DNA of 64,000 nucleotides from assembly GCA_020342235.1 (NCBI GenBank), contig CP073217.1:496001-560000 (forward strand). The letters are read 5' to 3'. How positions within the stretch are numbered: position 1 is the stretch's first letter; each line of letters opens with the position of its first letter. The position numbers and the translations under genes are program-made. This document shows positions 10,666-21,022 of this stretch, in pieces. Source of the stretch: Saccharomycopsis phalli. Its lineage: Eukaryota; Ascomycota; Saccharomycetes; Ascoideales; Saccharomycopsidaceae. The notes under the pieces are model-generated. The model made no database searches, had not been told where the DNA came from, and worked only from the letters and a program-made list of their open reading frames with translations.

Positions 10666-11860
10666 CTACTCGAAAGTCATTTCTTGTACCTTTCTCAAGT
10701 CCAGGAGTCTTTCCGCCTCGGTCTTAGCCTTCTTCTTCTTCTTCAAGTAGTACTTTGGTGACAACTTGGCAAGAGTCAAGTTCTTGGTCAAGGGCAAATG
10801 GCCGTGTTTCTCCTCATACAACATCATAAAGAGCGCGACAATGACGGCAAGCCAATAAAGGTTATACGAGAGAACACTGCCCAAAGTAGCCGTATTCTGC
10901 CATCCTAGGATCGCATTGAAGACGTCCCAGCCGTTGTCAGTGAGTGGGTTGCAACAATTCACGTGCCACACTGTGGTGGAGATGTCGTAGGACCCAGGGC
11001 CAGAGCCGGATTCTGCAGCATCGCCGCCGGTCTTTTTGCTGAAACGGTAGTTTTCAAAGAACCAGACGCCACGGGACATCAATCCTGCGGCTATGAGGTA
11101 CAATATACCCGTGGAGATGATCAAAAACACCTGTAAAGAAGAGTTCAGGCCCCAGTAGTACATGGCGATGCCGACAACGAGACCGGCAATCAAGCCTACA
11201 ATGACAGGAATAGGAAATGCAGTGGCAGGGGTGCCCAATCCCACACCTCCGACGAAAATAACGGCCTCCATACCTTCTCTAAGGGTGGTGATGAAGGGAA
11301 GAATGAAAAGGGCATATTTCTTTGTGAATTTTCCAAAGCTGAAGCGATGTTTTTTCCCAGACTTTGAGTCAATGAGGGCCTCGGCCAACTGGATACGCCA
11401 TTTTTCTTGCATTTTCTGAATCCGTAACATGGCAATACCCATGATGGAAATGAGAACCGTGGCGATGATGCAGAAGATACCTTCCCACAAGTCCTCAGAC
11501 TTGGACCAGAGATTGGACCCGAGAGTGTAAAACACTCCGATAAAGGTTCCTCCGAGTATAAGACAGATGAGAATGCCTGCAAACGCACCAAAGTACACTT
11601 GTCTCTTGAGCTTCTTGTACACGGTCTTCTGTCGCTGGTGCTCTTCGAGGTTTACCGAATGGTCCTCTGATTCTTCAATGAGCTTCTGATCGCGTCTGAT
11701 CCGGTCTCCCATGCTCTGCCTAAGAAAGGCGAGCAACACAGAAACGACGATCACAGCCTCGAGAGTCTCTCTGAGGATGACAAAGAAAATCGCTGTTGTT
11801 AGTAGGGAAAGCGGTACACCGATACGTACTGACGCTGAAGTATTTATTTCCCGCGGCCAT
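10666..11860 (-). CDS. FTR1: High-affinity iron permease Ftr1 (spliced)
   Basis: Iron permease that works with a multicopper ferroxidase (Fet3 type) in the plasma membrane. I read two exons, 11860-11830 and 11792-10666, giving 385 aa that begin MAAGNKYFSVTIFFVILRE. This restores the family N-terminus (NKxFxVxxFF then RExLEA) and is preferred over the unspliced start at 11874, which gives an unrelated leader. Both iron-binding REx2E-type motifs are present: RETLEA near residue 19 and REGMEA in the middle. The conserved blocks SAEDLWEGIFC-like (here SEDLWEGIFC), HVNCCNP and GWQNT are also present. About seven membrane segments are expected, with a Lys-rich cytoplasmic tail. No FET3 partner gene is in this window. 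Confidence 0.93.
11793..11829 (-). other. 37-nt FTR1 intron
   Basis: On the minus strand the segment begins GTACGT, contains a perfect TACTAAC branch site and ends ACAACAG. The branch A lies only a few bases from the 3' AG. Removing it changes frame by one and joins the ATG at 11860 to the conserved Ftr1 N-terminus. The length is unusually short, so this rests on the protein match plus the three splice signals. Confidence 0.75.
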
Positions 11861-11900
11861 GGATGGATTTTCAAGAAAATAGTGGACCTAAATACTGATT

Positions 11901-11910
11901 GATCAGATAA
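11901..11910 (+). promoter_or_regulatory. Candidate iron-GATA repressor site (ATCWGATAA)
   Basis: GATCAGATAA lies about 41 bp upstream of the FTR1 ATG and matches the extended element ATCWGATAA bound by fungal iron-sensing GATA repressors (Fep1, Sfu1, SreA families). Iron-dependent repression is inferred from the family; only the motif and its position are seen. Confidence 0.5.
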
Positions 11911-14328
11911 TCAGTCTTGGCCCTGCAGCTGGTGGCCGTGCAAACTGAAATCAGACGGTGCTTGGCACTACAGGAGCGCAGAAGAAATGTAGGCAAGTAC
12001 ATAGTATATGGGGTGTGTCTTGTGGTGATTTACAGGACAAGATGATGATTATTGTCGGTCGAAATGGTGGATAAACGACAGAAAGATGGTGGAGTCTCGG
12101 TCATGCAGGTGAAAAATTTGACATTTTTCACTCGCCCAATTGAGGAATTGTGATTGGGAGAAGTCAAAGTAATGAAATGAAGGATGAAATGAAGGAATGA
12201 AATGCAGGAGTGGCCGATGAATTACAAGGTGGACATAATATAATTGGAGAGCTAGCAGGGTTTTGTTATATGTTTTTGGGGTGGAAGAAGCTTGATTGTG
12301 AAACGAGTGCCGATCTTGTAATGAGGCACAGAACACTAGTGTAGAAAATGTACAAGCGGGGGAATGGGCTGGGAATGGGCTAGGAATGTAATTAAGTAAA
12401 GTGGTGAACGGAGGTGAATAGGCGGAGGTGAATAAGCGGTGATGAATAAGCGGTGATGAATGGACAAGGTAAATACAAAGGTACAGGCAAAAAGCAACAA
12501 ATGAGAAGTAACGCATGAGAAGCGAATGAAAAGTAAATGAGTAGAAGTGAGTAAGAAGTTATGAATGGAGTAGCGAATGAAGTAACAAATAAAGTAACAA
12601 ATGAATAACAAATGAAGTAACAAATCAGTAGCAAATAAGTAGAAATGAAGTAACAAATAAAGTCAACCGAGCAGGCAAGCATAAGTGCCATTTGGTCACG
12701 GGTAATGTGTAAACCAAATGGGTATACGGAAAAACTCAGCCGGGTTACTCTTGGTACTATGCAAGTGCGAGTGTACCGGGTAATGTTCACTTGGTAGAAG
12801 TGGACCGGATTGAAGGATGGATATTATAAACTAAACCCAGCAAATTTTAAAAAAAATGTCCAAAGCAAATAAGTAACCCGCACCTCAGGTATTACATCAC
12901 CTAGTAATATTGTTCAAAAAGCAACTGGAGTTAATTCTCAAGGCTGCATATGAGCAAACATATGTTTAGTAAACAGTCCGACCCAACAGATCTACACACG
13001 ACAATCTAAATGGAATAAACTCAAGAGATGGAGGGTTTTTACTTGATCTATTCGAGGAGATTATTAAATCTTTTTTTTTACTCAAGACACTGTAAATTAA
13101 CAGGCAATTCAACAAGCTAATTAGTGGTCTTGGCACATTGTATGCCCCGGGTAATTCATTTTGCCCCGTTTAGTCGTGCGGGTGCCTATATATGTCCGGG
13201 TAAATGTAATCGTACCAGTTAAGTAGGCAGTTAATGGGGGTTTGCCAAGGCACAACTGGAGACTGAAACATTTATTTTTGTGGGTTAAAGCTGCATAAGC
13301 TGCAAATTGGAATAAAATGCAGTTAACAAACGTGCCAAGGTGCACGTGACTCGGGCTAGTATTATGATGTTGGTGAGTGATGGAGTGGGGGGAAGAGAGG
13401 AGACAGAATATACAAACAAATGGATGGGAGCTCTGAATAGGGTTGAAATGTGGCCAAAGAAGGTTCAATTGGGACAGAATGCGGAATGTCACAGGACGGA
13501 AATGGGGCACAAAAGTGACAGAAACGAGAGTGGTGGGGGGAGCAAGATGGGGATGGTAACATGTCAGAAATAGATTTAGTGGTGGGGGAGCAAGATGGAT
13601 GACGGGGTAGTGTGAATAAGGGTAGTATGGTGGGGCATACAGAGTTGTGAGTGATGTTACCAATCTGGAAATCTGGAAATCTGGAGATTTTGTAATGTGG
13701 GGGAGATGCTGGAAGGATATTGAGGGCAGAGGAATGGTAGATTCATTATGGGTAAATGAGAAATGTGTTGATTTGAGGCATAGAGATCTGGGGGATGAGA
13801 TCTGGGGGTGGATGTAGTATTGAAGGATTATCAATGGATTGTCAACGAATTGTCAATGGCTGTATCATCAATTTCACATCAATGGATACATCCACAAGTG
13901 GATATCTGGGTGGTATTGGAAAAATTGGAACATGGAGAAAAGGACATTTGAGGAATGGACATGTTGAGAAATAGATGCGTCAAGAAATCAAGGGTGCATG
14001 TGAGTACTGAATTATATGAGAATGAAAACCTAAAGCATGACGTGTAATATTTATTGGTCATGTGGCATATGGGCCATTGAATATATTATTACATCACCAT
14101 AGAAGTATATAAGCTAGTCATGGGCAGACTCAAACGATATCAAGTGATAGCTTTTGTCAACGACATTTAGCTGTTGCGTCTGTTGAAAAAACCCAGTGTG
14201 GATTGCCTCATTTAGTTGAATCTGATTTAATTTCGCTTACTCACCCCACACAATTGCCCTTGGTACAGAAACTCTTGGAGTAAGAATATCCTATTTTTCT
14301 TGGCGTTTTAAACGTACTTGGCAGACGG
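11911..14328. other. Long low-complexity intergenic region
   Basis: About 2.4 kb between the divergent FTR1 and permease genes. From 12160 to 12660 it is built of degenerate purine-rich repeats such as AATGAAGTAACAAAT and GGTGAATAAGCGG. From 13370 to 13830 there is a second G/A-rich stretch (units such as GGTGGGGGAGCAAGATGG and ATCTGGAAATCTGG). Long open frames here, up to 237 codons at 13121-13834 minus, are pyrimidine-biased and Ser/Pro/His-rich with no motif. I read them as by-products of base composition. Confidence 0.6.
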
Positions 14329-14336
14329 TATAAAAG
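14329..14336 (+). promoter_or_regulatory. TATA box of the ACS permease gene
   Basis: TATAAAAG lies 35 bp before the ATG at 14364. The short spacing implies a short 5' leader. Confidence 0.5.
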
Positions 14337-14363
14337 AAGCCCGAGGACACACATTGCATCAAA

Positions 14364-15911
14364 ATGTCCGAAGACAAGATCTCTGAAAAATCAATTTCCT
14401 TGGACGAGAAGGAAAAGGCCACTCATGTGGAGACGAGCTCGTTAGACCATCCTGTGGACTCGTATGAAGCTCGGTTGCTTGAATTGAAAGAAATTGTCGG
14501 TGAAGGCCGCGAGGAACAGGAAAAAAAGTTGCTTTGGAAGATTGATCTCCGGATGCTTCCGATGCTCATGATTATCTATGTGTTGAACTACCTTGATAGA
14601 ACAAACATTGCCACGGCACGACTTGGCAGTTTGGAGAAGGACACAAATCTCCATGGGAACCAGTACAACACGGTGATTGCCATCTTTTACGTCGGGTATG
14701 TCATCACCCAGATCTTCTCCAACCTTGTTCTCAACAAGACCAGACCGTCTTTGCTTCTTCCAGCGGTCATGTGTGGCTGGGCCCTTGTTTCTGCATGCAG
14801 TGGTGCGGTCCAAAGCTATGGAGGCTGGGTCGCGATTCGGTTTGTGCTTGGGTTTGTGGAGTCGCCGTTTTTCGCCGGTGCCATCTTTCTTCTCTCCTCG
14901 TGGTACACCCAAAAGGAATTGGCAACCCGGCTTGCCATCATGTACACTGCGTCGCAAATGTCGCAGGCTTTTGGTGGGCTCATTGGCCAGCGTATTTTGA
15001 ACCGTTTTGAGACAGACAACCTCGGCATTTCCGCCTGGAGATGGCTTTTCATCATCGAGGGAGTCATTACCGTGCCGTTTGCCGTTTTGGCCATGTTCAT
15101 TCTCCCAGACTACCCAAAAAACACAAAGTTCCTCAACGAAAAGGAACGTGCCTTGGCCCAGTTGCGTATCCTTGAGAATGCCTCCAGAGAAGATGCCGAC
15201 GAAGGAACCTTCCTCTACCACATGAAGCTTGCATTTACCGACCCAACGTTGTATCTCCTCTGGATCATGCAACTTGGTACCGTTACTGCTGCCACTGTTA
15301 ACGCATACTTCCCTACAATCGTCGGCACTCTTGGATATGGCCGGACAAAGACGTTGCTCCTCACTGCTCCTCCTTGGTTTTTCTCGGCCATCTACACCTG
15401 TATCTGCTGCTTGCACTCTGACAGAACAAACGAGCGGTTCTGGCACATCATTGTATCGCTTCTTATCGCTTTGGTCGGCTTCGTCATCTCTTGTGCCACT
15501 ATGCACATTGCTGCCCGCTACTTCTCCATGTTTCTCATGTTGGCCATCTATGGGGCTTTCAACGTCATTCTCGGATGGCTTGCTACCTGTATTTCTCGGC
15601 CGCCGGCTAAACGTGCAGTGGCATATGGTTTTGTCAACGCCTTTTCCAACGCCTCTTCCACTTATGCTTCCTACTTTTACCCATCAAAAGACGGTCCAAA
15701 GTACTTGATGGGCATGATTTGCAACATTGTGTTTACAGGATTGGCCATTGCTGCTGCTGTTGCCTTGTTGTTCTACCTCAAGTACAGAAACAGAAAGTTG
15801 GACCAGGCTAATGAAGAGGATTTGGCAACCGAGGGTGTCGCCATTGGATCCCGGACCAAGGCTTTGGCTGCCAAATGGGACTGTGATCCTACTTATAGAT
15901 TTCCGTTATAG
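14364..15911 (+). CDS. MFS permease, ACS (Dal5/Tna1-like) family
   Basis: A 515-aa major facilitator with about twelve hydrophobic segments flanked by charged tails. The family signature LNYLDRTNIATARL sits at the end of TM1, followed by the usual YNTVIAIFYVGYVITQI segment and RFVLGFVESPFFAGA in TM4. This places it in the anion:cation symporter family with the yeast allantoate/ureidosuccinate (Dal5), nicotinate (Tna1) and biotin (Vht1) carriers. Substrates differ widely in this family and I cannot pick one. A DAL3 gene is in the same window but about 36 kb away, so a purine-degradation link is only a possibility. The start at 14364 fits the TATA box and an acidic cytoplasmic N-terminus. Confidence 0.88.
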   Translation: MSEDKISEKSISLDEKEKATHVETSSLDHPVDSYEARLLELKEIVGEGREEQEKKLLWKIDLRMLPMLMIIYVLNYLDRTNIATARLGSLEKDTNLHGNQYNTVIAIFYVGYVITQIFSNLVLNKTRPSLLLPAVMCGWALVSACSGAVQSYGGWVAIRFVLGFVESPFFAGAIFLLSSWYTQKELATRLAIMYTASQMSQAFGGLIGQRILNRFETDNLGISAWRWLFIIEGVITVPFAVLAMFILPDYPKNTKFLNEKERALAQLRILENASREDADEGTFLYHMKLAFTDPTLYLLWIMQLGTVTAATVNAYFPTIVGTLGYGRTKTLLLTAPPWFFSAIYTCICCLHSDRTNERFWHIIVSLLIALVGFVISCATMHIAARYFSMFLMLAIYGAFNVILGWLATCISRPPAKRAVAYGFVNAFSNASSTYASYFYPSKDGPKYLMGMICNIVFTGLAIAAAVALLFYLKYRNRKLDQANEEDLATEGVAIGSRTKALAAKWDCDPTYRFPL

Positions 15912-15934
15912 TGTGCTCTCTTGATTTCAAAGTG

Positions 15935-16048
15935 GGCTTTCTATAAATTTGCTTTATTTTCAATAGACGGTGTGGACAATGTAGATTTTTTGGCTTTCTA
16001 TAAATTTGCTTTATTTTCAATAGACAGTGTAGACAATGTAGATTTTTT
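15935..16048 (+). repeat. 57-bp tandem duplication in permease 3' UTR
   Basis: Two near-identical copies (period 57 bp) beginning GGCTTTCTATAAATTTGC and ending in a T run, starting about 24 bp after the stop. They probably duplicate the 3' end/polyadenylation region. Confidence 0.8.
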
Positions 16049-16506
16049 TTTTCAGCCTGATGCCATATCCTTTACCAGTGTTTCATGATATTTTAGATTT
16101 GCAAAGAGATTTACTGGTTACCATTGAGATGGTCAGTTTTATCAACTGACAATCCGCACATTGATGGCCAGCAAGATTCTTACCACGACAACAAAAGAAG
16201 CTGTTTGGCAGCATTTCTGATTCGCAATTCGGTGGGATATTTATGAAGCTGGTGGATGAGAAGTCGTGTATGGAGAATCGTTTCTCCGTCTTGTACATTT
16301 TGGGCATTGATAATGTGGAAAGTTGCTGCAAGAAATGACAGCCATCTGTCAATCTTTGATTGCCTTTTGGAGGCATGTTCCTTTACATCTGAATACGATC
16401 ATCTGAATACAAGAGCGTAGCTGAGTACAGAGTGTAGCTGAGTATTCGAGTGATTCTCTTTAAGTAATTTTGTTTCATTGGTCAAGGCTACAGTACTCCA
16501 GTATAG

Positions 16507-16704
16507 AATCAGTATACTATAATAATAATAATATTTATTTTTGTATTTAGCTATATATTGTCTCCCGCAATACGGTTATTCGACAGATATATTTTCACTC
16601 AGGAACATCCTGAGGCAGCATTTCTATTGAAGAAAACCCTTTGTCAACCCTCATTTGGTTGCTTGGGATTAAAAACTTCAATGGGGGCAGTAATCAGTAT
16701 ACTA
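16507..16704 (-). mobile_element. Short 5'-truncated LINE insertion with target-site duplication
   Basis: A 172-bp insert (16520-16691) consists only of the LINE 3' UTR on the minus strand, including its (TAA)n tail as seen on the plus strand. It is bounded by a perfect 13-bp direct repeat AATCAGTATACTA at 16507-16519 and 16692-16704. The same sequence forms the 3' end of the large LINE at 29884-33775. The perfect duplication suggests a recent insertion. The stretch from 16049 to 16506 holds a 97-codon minus frame (16083-16376) without recognisable motifs. Confidence 0.9.
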
Positions 16705-16979
16705 ATACATTAGTAAAATGGTTGAAAATGACTAGAGTCTTTTCAACTCCATCAATGCTAGTGATTACCATGCAATGATGCAGAGAGTGTCATGCAATGA
16801 TTCTTTGCACAAGATATAGTTTCATGAGAATTGCCATGGTCTATGTTATTTGGTTTATTTTAAGCATTTTTAGAGGGTGTAATGATCAAGTGTTGGAAAT
16901 GGCCTACAAAAGGTTGGTTTGTTGAGCATGGGCCTCGACATGATGCATTGAACTTTGCCAGATGAGACAATTTGACATT

Positions 16980-17165
16980 GAGATGGATATTGAAGCAGGT
17001 ATCAAAGCAGATATTGAGGCATATATCAAAGCAGATATTGAGGCAGATATCAAAGCAGATATTGAGGCAGATATGAAAAGAGTTATAAAATAGTTATAAA
17101 GCAGTTATAAAATAGTTATAAAACAGTAATAAAACAGTAATAAAACAGTAATAAAACAGTTATTG
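16980..17165 (+). repeat. Two adjacent short tandem repeats
   Basis: Units of about 24 bp alternating GCAGATATTGAGGCAGATATC-like motifs are followed by ACAGTAATAAA/ATAGTTATAAA units of 10-12 bp. The surrounding spacer 16705-17624 contains no other feature I can support. Confidence 0.75.
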
Positions 17166-17624
17166 AAATAGACATCTGACCAAGTCAAGCCAATTCACAA
17201 GATCAACACCATGACTTAAATCCTTCATATGTACCACCAACTTGGCCAGCTTTCTTCCCATTTCCATATACCCTTTTCTAATTGTCAAGCCAGGTCTCAG
17301 GAAACGAACCGTGGAATAGATTCAAGTGTAGGGACATGTACATAAACCAGATTGGAATGGGACATGTGCGTAAACCAGATTGGAATGGGACGTGGAGTGA
17401 AAAGTGGGGTAAAAGCAACATAAAAAGAGGCACAGTAATGTAAAGAGGGGCAGAGTAATATAAAGAGGGGGTAAAGAGGAGTATGGCAAAACAGAGGAGT
17501 AAAATCCAACGAGTATTCAACAGTAAAGAGTAGCAAAGAGTAAAGGGCAGGTGATGTGGAAAGTATTCCAATGCGCCCCAATGCACTCCATGTATAAGGT
17601 ATTCTGCACATCTCCTCTTCCATC

Positions 17625-18056
17625 ATGTCTTGGTATCAGAAGGAATTTTCGCTTCCTCGCAGAGGCAAGGGCATCTATCTCATCACAAAGGATGTTCTTG
17701 GTAAGATTGGCGACGACATTGAGCGGTTTCAGATTGGCAACCTCAATCTTTTCATCAAGCACACCTCCTGCGGGCTCACCTTGAATGAAAACTTTGACCC
17801 CTCAGTGAGAGAGGACATAAACAACGTGTTGGATCATTTGGTGCCTTACGATGAGCCATACTACACACATAACGACGAGGGGCCTGATGATTTACCAGGA
17901 CACGTCAAGTCGTCGTTGTTTGGTACCAGCATTGACATTCCTATTACCAATGGTAAGTTGAATCTTGGGACTTGGCAGGGGATTTATTTCTGTGAGTTTA
18001 GAGAGTATTTGCACACTCGGACCGTGGTTGCTACCGTTAATGGGGCTTTGAAATAG
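17625..18056 (+). CDS. YjbQ/UPF0047 family protein
   Basis: A 143-aa protein matching the small, widely conserved UPF0047 (YjbQ) family. Family hallmarks are the segment IKHTSCGLTLNENFDP near residues 44-59, the acidic/histidine stretch with YTHNDEGPDDLPGH near 81-94, the small segment SSLFGTSIDIPI, and the C-terminal GTWQGIYFCEFRE block. Family members form trimers with a metal-binding site built from the conserved His and Cys residues. Bacterial members have been linked to thiamin phosphate synthase activity, but the cellular role in fungi is not settled. The length is the full family length and the ATG at 17625 directly starts the conserved domain. Confidence 0.9.
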   Translation: MSWYQKEFSLPRRGKGIYLITKDVLGKIGDDIERFQIGNLNLFIKHTSCGLTLNENFDPSVREDINNVLDHLVPYDEPYYTHNDEGPDDLPGHVKSSLFGTSIDIPITNGKLNLGTWQGIYFCEFREYLHTRTVVATVNGALK

Positions 18057-18248
18057 TAATACATGTCTGTGTGTTTTTGTAGCTGGCCAATGGTCCTTGG
18101 GAGGATTCTACTTGGGCAAATGGTTATAAGTATTGTGAGAGTTGGTCAAGGAAATTACAAGATCCGATTATTGTAGGAAGTATTTGACTTCCTTATTGAA
18201 TCGACTCTTTTTTCGTGTAAATTGACCTTACCTGGTGTTTTTACCAGA

Positions 18249-18327
18249 GTACGAGTCTCTGAGATTAGTCGAGATATTTCCAAGTCTGTACGAGTCTCTG
18301 AAAGTAGTCTAGATATTTCCAAGTCTG
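18249..18327 (+). repeat. 39-bp tandem duplication
   Basis: Two copies beginning GTACGAGTCTCTGA and ending in ATATTTCCAAGTCT lie in the 18057-18880 spacer between the convergent UPF0047 and RIX7 genes. Nothing else is recognised in that spacer. Confidence 0.75.
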
Positions 18328-18880
18328 TATCCACGTCATACTTGGAATAGTCAAGCTATAGCTATTTACCAAATCTAGTTCAGCCACTGTATTACGATTT
18401 TTATTCCATCTATGCAATTTTTACATCAACCAGTTCAATGGCTTTTTGTATAGTTGCTCTTCCATTGTCTATGTTTTGTTCTGCTGCAATACACTGGCTG
18501 TTACCTTGCTACTTGGCCTCGAGATTCGTCTGATGGTGTTCCTGCCGAATGAATCGTGCGATGTATGATTTTCCTAACCATATTTCTGCCTTTAATTTTA
18601 CATCAATTGAATTTGCAAAGCATCAGAACCATTCAGTAGTGAGTACTTCTTGATTATAGGCATGGATAATCTACAAGAACGAGGAATGTGAGATTATAAC
18701 TTGACAGAACCGATTCACAATGAAATTACAATCACAACGAAACCAACATAGTGGGTAACAGAAACAAGTACAAGATTCCAAATGGAGCTGAATCAAGACA
18801 ATGAACCAGCAATCAATGCCAAAAGCATCTTTATAACTATACATACAATAGACAATCGACCTCACCTACTTATGGCTAAC

Positions 18881-21022
18881 TCACTCCAACTCGGTAATCA
18901 CGCCATTCATCTTCTCACTAATGGAATGATACTTTGCAAGTTCGTCGGCCGAAACACTCGCCTTCACGGACTCCAATGCCTGCTGAAAGTCCTCTGACGT
19001 GACGAAAATGTCGTTTTCATCGCCACCAGTCACCTTTTCGTCCAAATTTTCAATGTTCGTGTAGAACCGCTTCTTCAACGCACAAACACCGGCCTCACGC
19101 ACCAACGACGCCAAATCTGCTCCAGAAAAAAACAGCAATCTCTCATCCTTTGAAACGTCTTCAAGGTCAACCGACAGATCAAGCGGTGTGCGATTCGAGC
19201 GCACAATCGCCCTCAAAATCTCAAGACGCTCCGCCTGAGTAGGTAACTCCACATACAAGGTCTTGTCAAGTCGACCAGGCCGAAGCATGGCAGGATCAAT
19301 AATGTCCGGCCGGTTAGTAGCCCCGATGACGAAGATGCCGTTTCTGTCGTTAAGTCCGTCCAACTCGGTCAAAAGAGTGTTGACGACCCTGGAAGACGAT
19401 TCAGATAAGCTAGTGTCACGTTTAGGAACTAGAGCATCCAACTCGTCAAAGAAGATGATACACGGCACAGAAGCCCTGGCGCGCGTGAACACCTGCCGCA
19501 CTGCCTTTTCAGACTCGCCTACGTACTTGTTCAACAACTCAGGGCCCTTGATGCTGATGAAATTAGCCCGTGACTCGTTTGCCACTGCCTTGGCTAGCAA
19601 CGTCTTACCACATCCTGGAGGACCCCACAAGAGAACCCCACCAGGAGCGGAAATCCCCACTCTAGCGTACAATTCGGGCCGTTTGATTGGCTGAACCACT
19701 GCCATGTGAAGCTCGACACGAATCAGTGCCAATGCTCCTATGCTGGCCCAGCTGACGTCCGGAATCGTTGCAAAACCTTCTCGTTTGGCAGTAGGCTGGA
19801 TCGTTGGGAGTGCGGTTAGAAAGTCCTGCATGGTGATGCTGAGCGGCGCAAGTTGCTCGGGAGTGAGTGGCAGCGGATGGAGCTTCATAAACTTTTCAAT
19901 GGTGGAAAGCGAGTCGAACCCGTCAATGTCCATCGAACTATCGGCGAGATTCGCAAAAATCCGCTTGATTGCCGCAACTCCAGCTGCTGTTGCCAACGCC
20001 TTCAAATCGGCTCCCACATATCCCGGAGTGCGCTTAGCCAACTCGCGGAAATCAAGCGCACCTTCAATTTTGAGCCCTGCGGTCATGCTCTGCAAAATGT
20101 GCAGTCTTTGAGTCTCATTCGGCACATTGAGACAGATTTCCCGGTCAAATCGTTCCGCACGTCGTAGCGCAGGGTCCAATGCGTCCGGCCGGTTCGTAGC
20201 CCCAATGAGAATCACCGGCTTGCCGTGGTTTTTCTCCATCAGAAGATCATCAATGCACGTGAGAAGCTGGGCCACAATCCGTTTCTCCATTTCCCGCTGG
20301 GCTCCATCTCGTTTAGGCGTGATTGCATCGATCTCGTCAATGAATACAATACACGGAGCCAAGCTCTTTGCCTCTTGGAACACCTCCCGCACTTTTTTCT
20401 CGCTCTCTCCCGACATGCCACTGACTATTGATGGTGCAGAGATGGAAATAAACGGCACTTTCAAGTCGCCAGCAAGCGCATTTGCCAACGTCGTCTTGCC
20501 ACATCCAGGAGGACCGTGTAGAAGCACGCCTCGTGGCGGATTGATTCCTGTAGCGGTATAAATCTCAGGATGACTAATCGGGGCACCCACAAGTTCCATG
20601 AGCTGGCTGACCACATCATCAATACCGCCTAGCTGTGCAAGTGACGCATCTGGCGGACTCCGGTCCTTGGCTCGCTTATTGGGCTTGTTTCCAGAGTCTT
20701 TGCTGCGTTTCCTGCCATTTTTCTCAGGAACCTCGGCCGATTCCTTGGTCGATTCCTTGGCAGATTTCGCCTCCTCGTCTTCCTGGAGCGTCTGGAGAAC
20801 CCTCTTGACCGACTTTTCAATCAAATCCCGCTTTGTCCGGCCCAATGTCGCGTCGTTGGCCACCACAAACCGCACAGTCTCTGACACCGCCAACAGTTTC
20901 ACCAGCACGTTTTCCTCGGCCTCCGGGCCATTCTCGGCCTTGAGTGCTAGAAATTGGTCCACCAAGGCCGCAATCTTGGTGTCCATTGACTGGGTGAGAC
21001 TGAGTCCTTTGGGTCTGCCCAT
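18881..21022 (-). CDS. RIX7: Tandem AAA ATPase Rix7 (NVL orthologue)
   Basis: A 713-aa protein with two AAA modules after an N-terminal domain and a basic nuclear-localisation-like stretch (KKNGRKRSKD, about residue 113). D1 has GPPGCGKTT near residue 171 and DEIDAI near 229. D2 has GPPGCGKTL near 468 and DELDAL near 526. Both have SRH arginines (ATNRPD ... RRAERFDRE; ATNRPD ... RPGRLDK). Rix7/NVL removes Nsa1 from pre-60S particles in the nucleolus. Cdc48 and Afg2 are alternatives, but the N-terminus and the D1 segment AERFDREICLNVPNE fit Rix7. It is somewhat shorter than the S. cerevisiae protein (837 aa), mainly in the linker regions. Confidence 0.9.
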   Translation of the reverse strand: MGRPKGLSLTQSMDTKIAALVDQFLALKAENGPEAEENVLVKLLAVSETVRFVVANDATLGRTKRDLIEKSVKRVLQTLQEDEEAKSAKESTKESAEVPEKNGRKRSKDSGNKPNKRAKDRSPPDASLAQLGGIDDVVSQLMELVGAPISHPEIYTATGINPPRGVLLHGPPGCGKTTLANALAGDLKVPFISISAPSIVSGMSGESEKKVREVFQEAKSLAPCIVFIDEIDAITPKRDGAQREMEKRIVAQLLTCIDDLLMEKNHGKPVILIGATNRPDALDPALRRAERFDREICLNVPNETQRLHILQSMTAGLKIEGALDFRELAKRTPGYVGADLKALATAAGVAAIKRIFANLADSSMDIDGFDSLSTIEKFMKLHPLPLTPEQLAPLSITMQDFLTALPTIQPTAKREGFATIPDVSWASIGALALIRVELHMAVVQPIKRPELYARVGISAPGGVLLWGPPGCGKTLLAKAVANESRANFISIKGPELLNKYVGESEKAVRQVFTRARASVPCIIFFDELDALVPKRDTSLSESSSRVVNTLLTELDGLNDRNGIFVIGATNRPDIIDPAMLRPGRLDKTLYVELPTQAERLEILRAIVRSNRTPLDLSVDLEDVSKDERLLFFSGADLASLVREAGVCALKKRFYTNIENLDEKVTGGDENDIFVTSEDFQQALESVKASVSADELAKYHSISEKMNGVITELE

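Noticed and set aside
13121-13834. 237-codon minus-strand open frame
   Set aside because: Pyrimidine-rich, Ser/Pro/His-biased translation of a purine-rich repeat strand; no motif or domain.
16083-16376. 97-codon minus-strand frame with several Cys/His residues
   Set aside because: The Cys/His pattern does not form a clear zinc-binding motif, and the frame lies in a spacer with repeats. A real small gene cannot be excluded.
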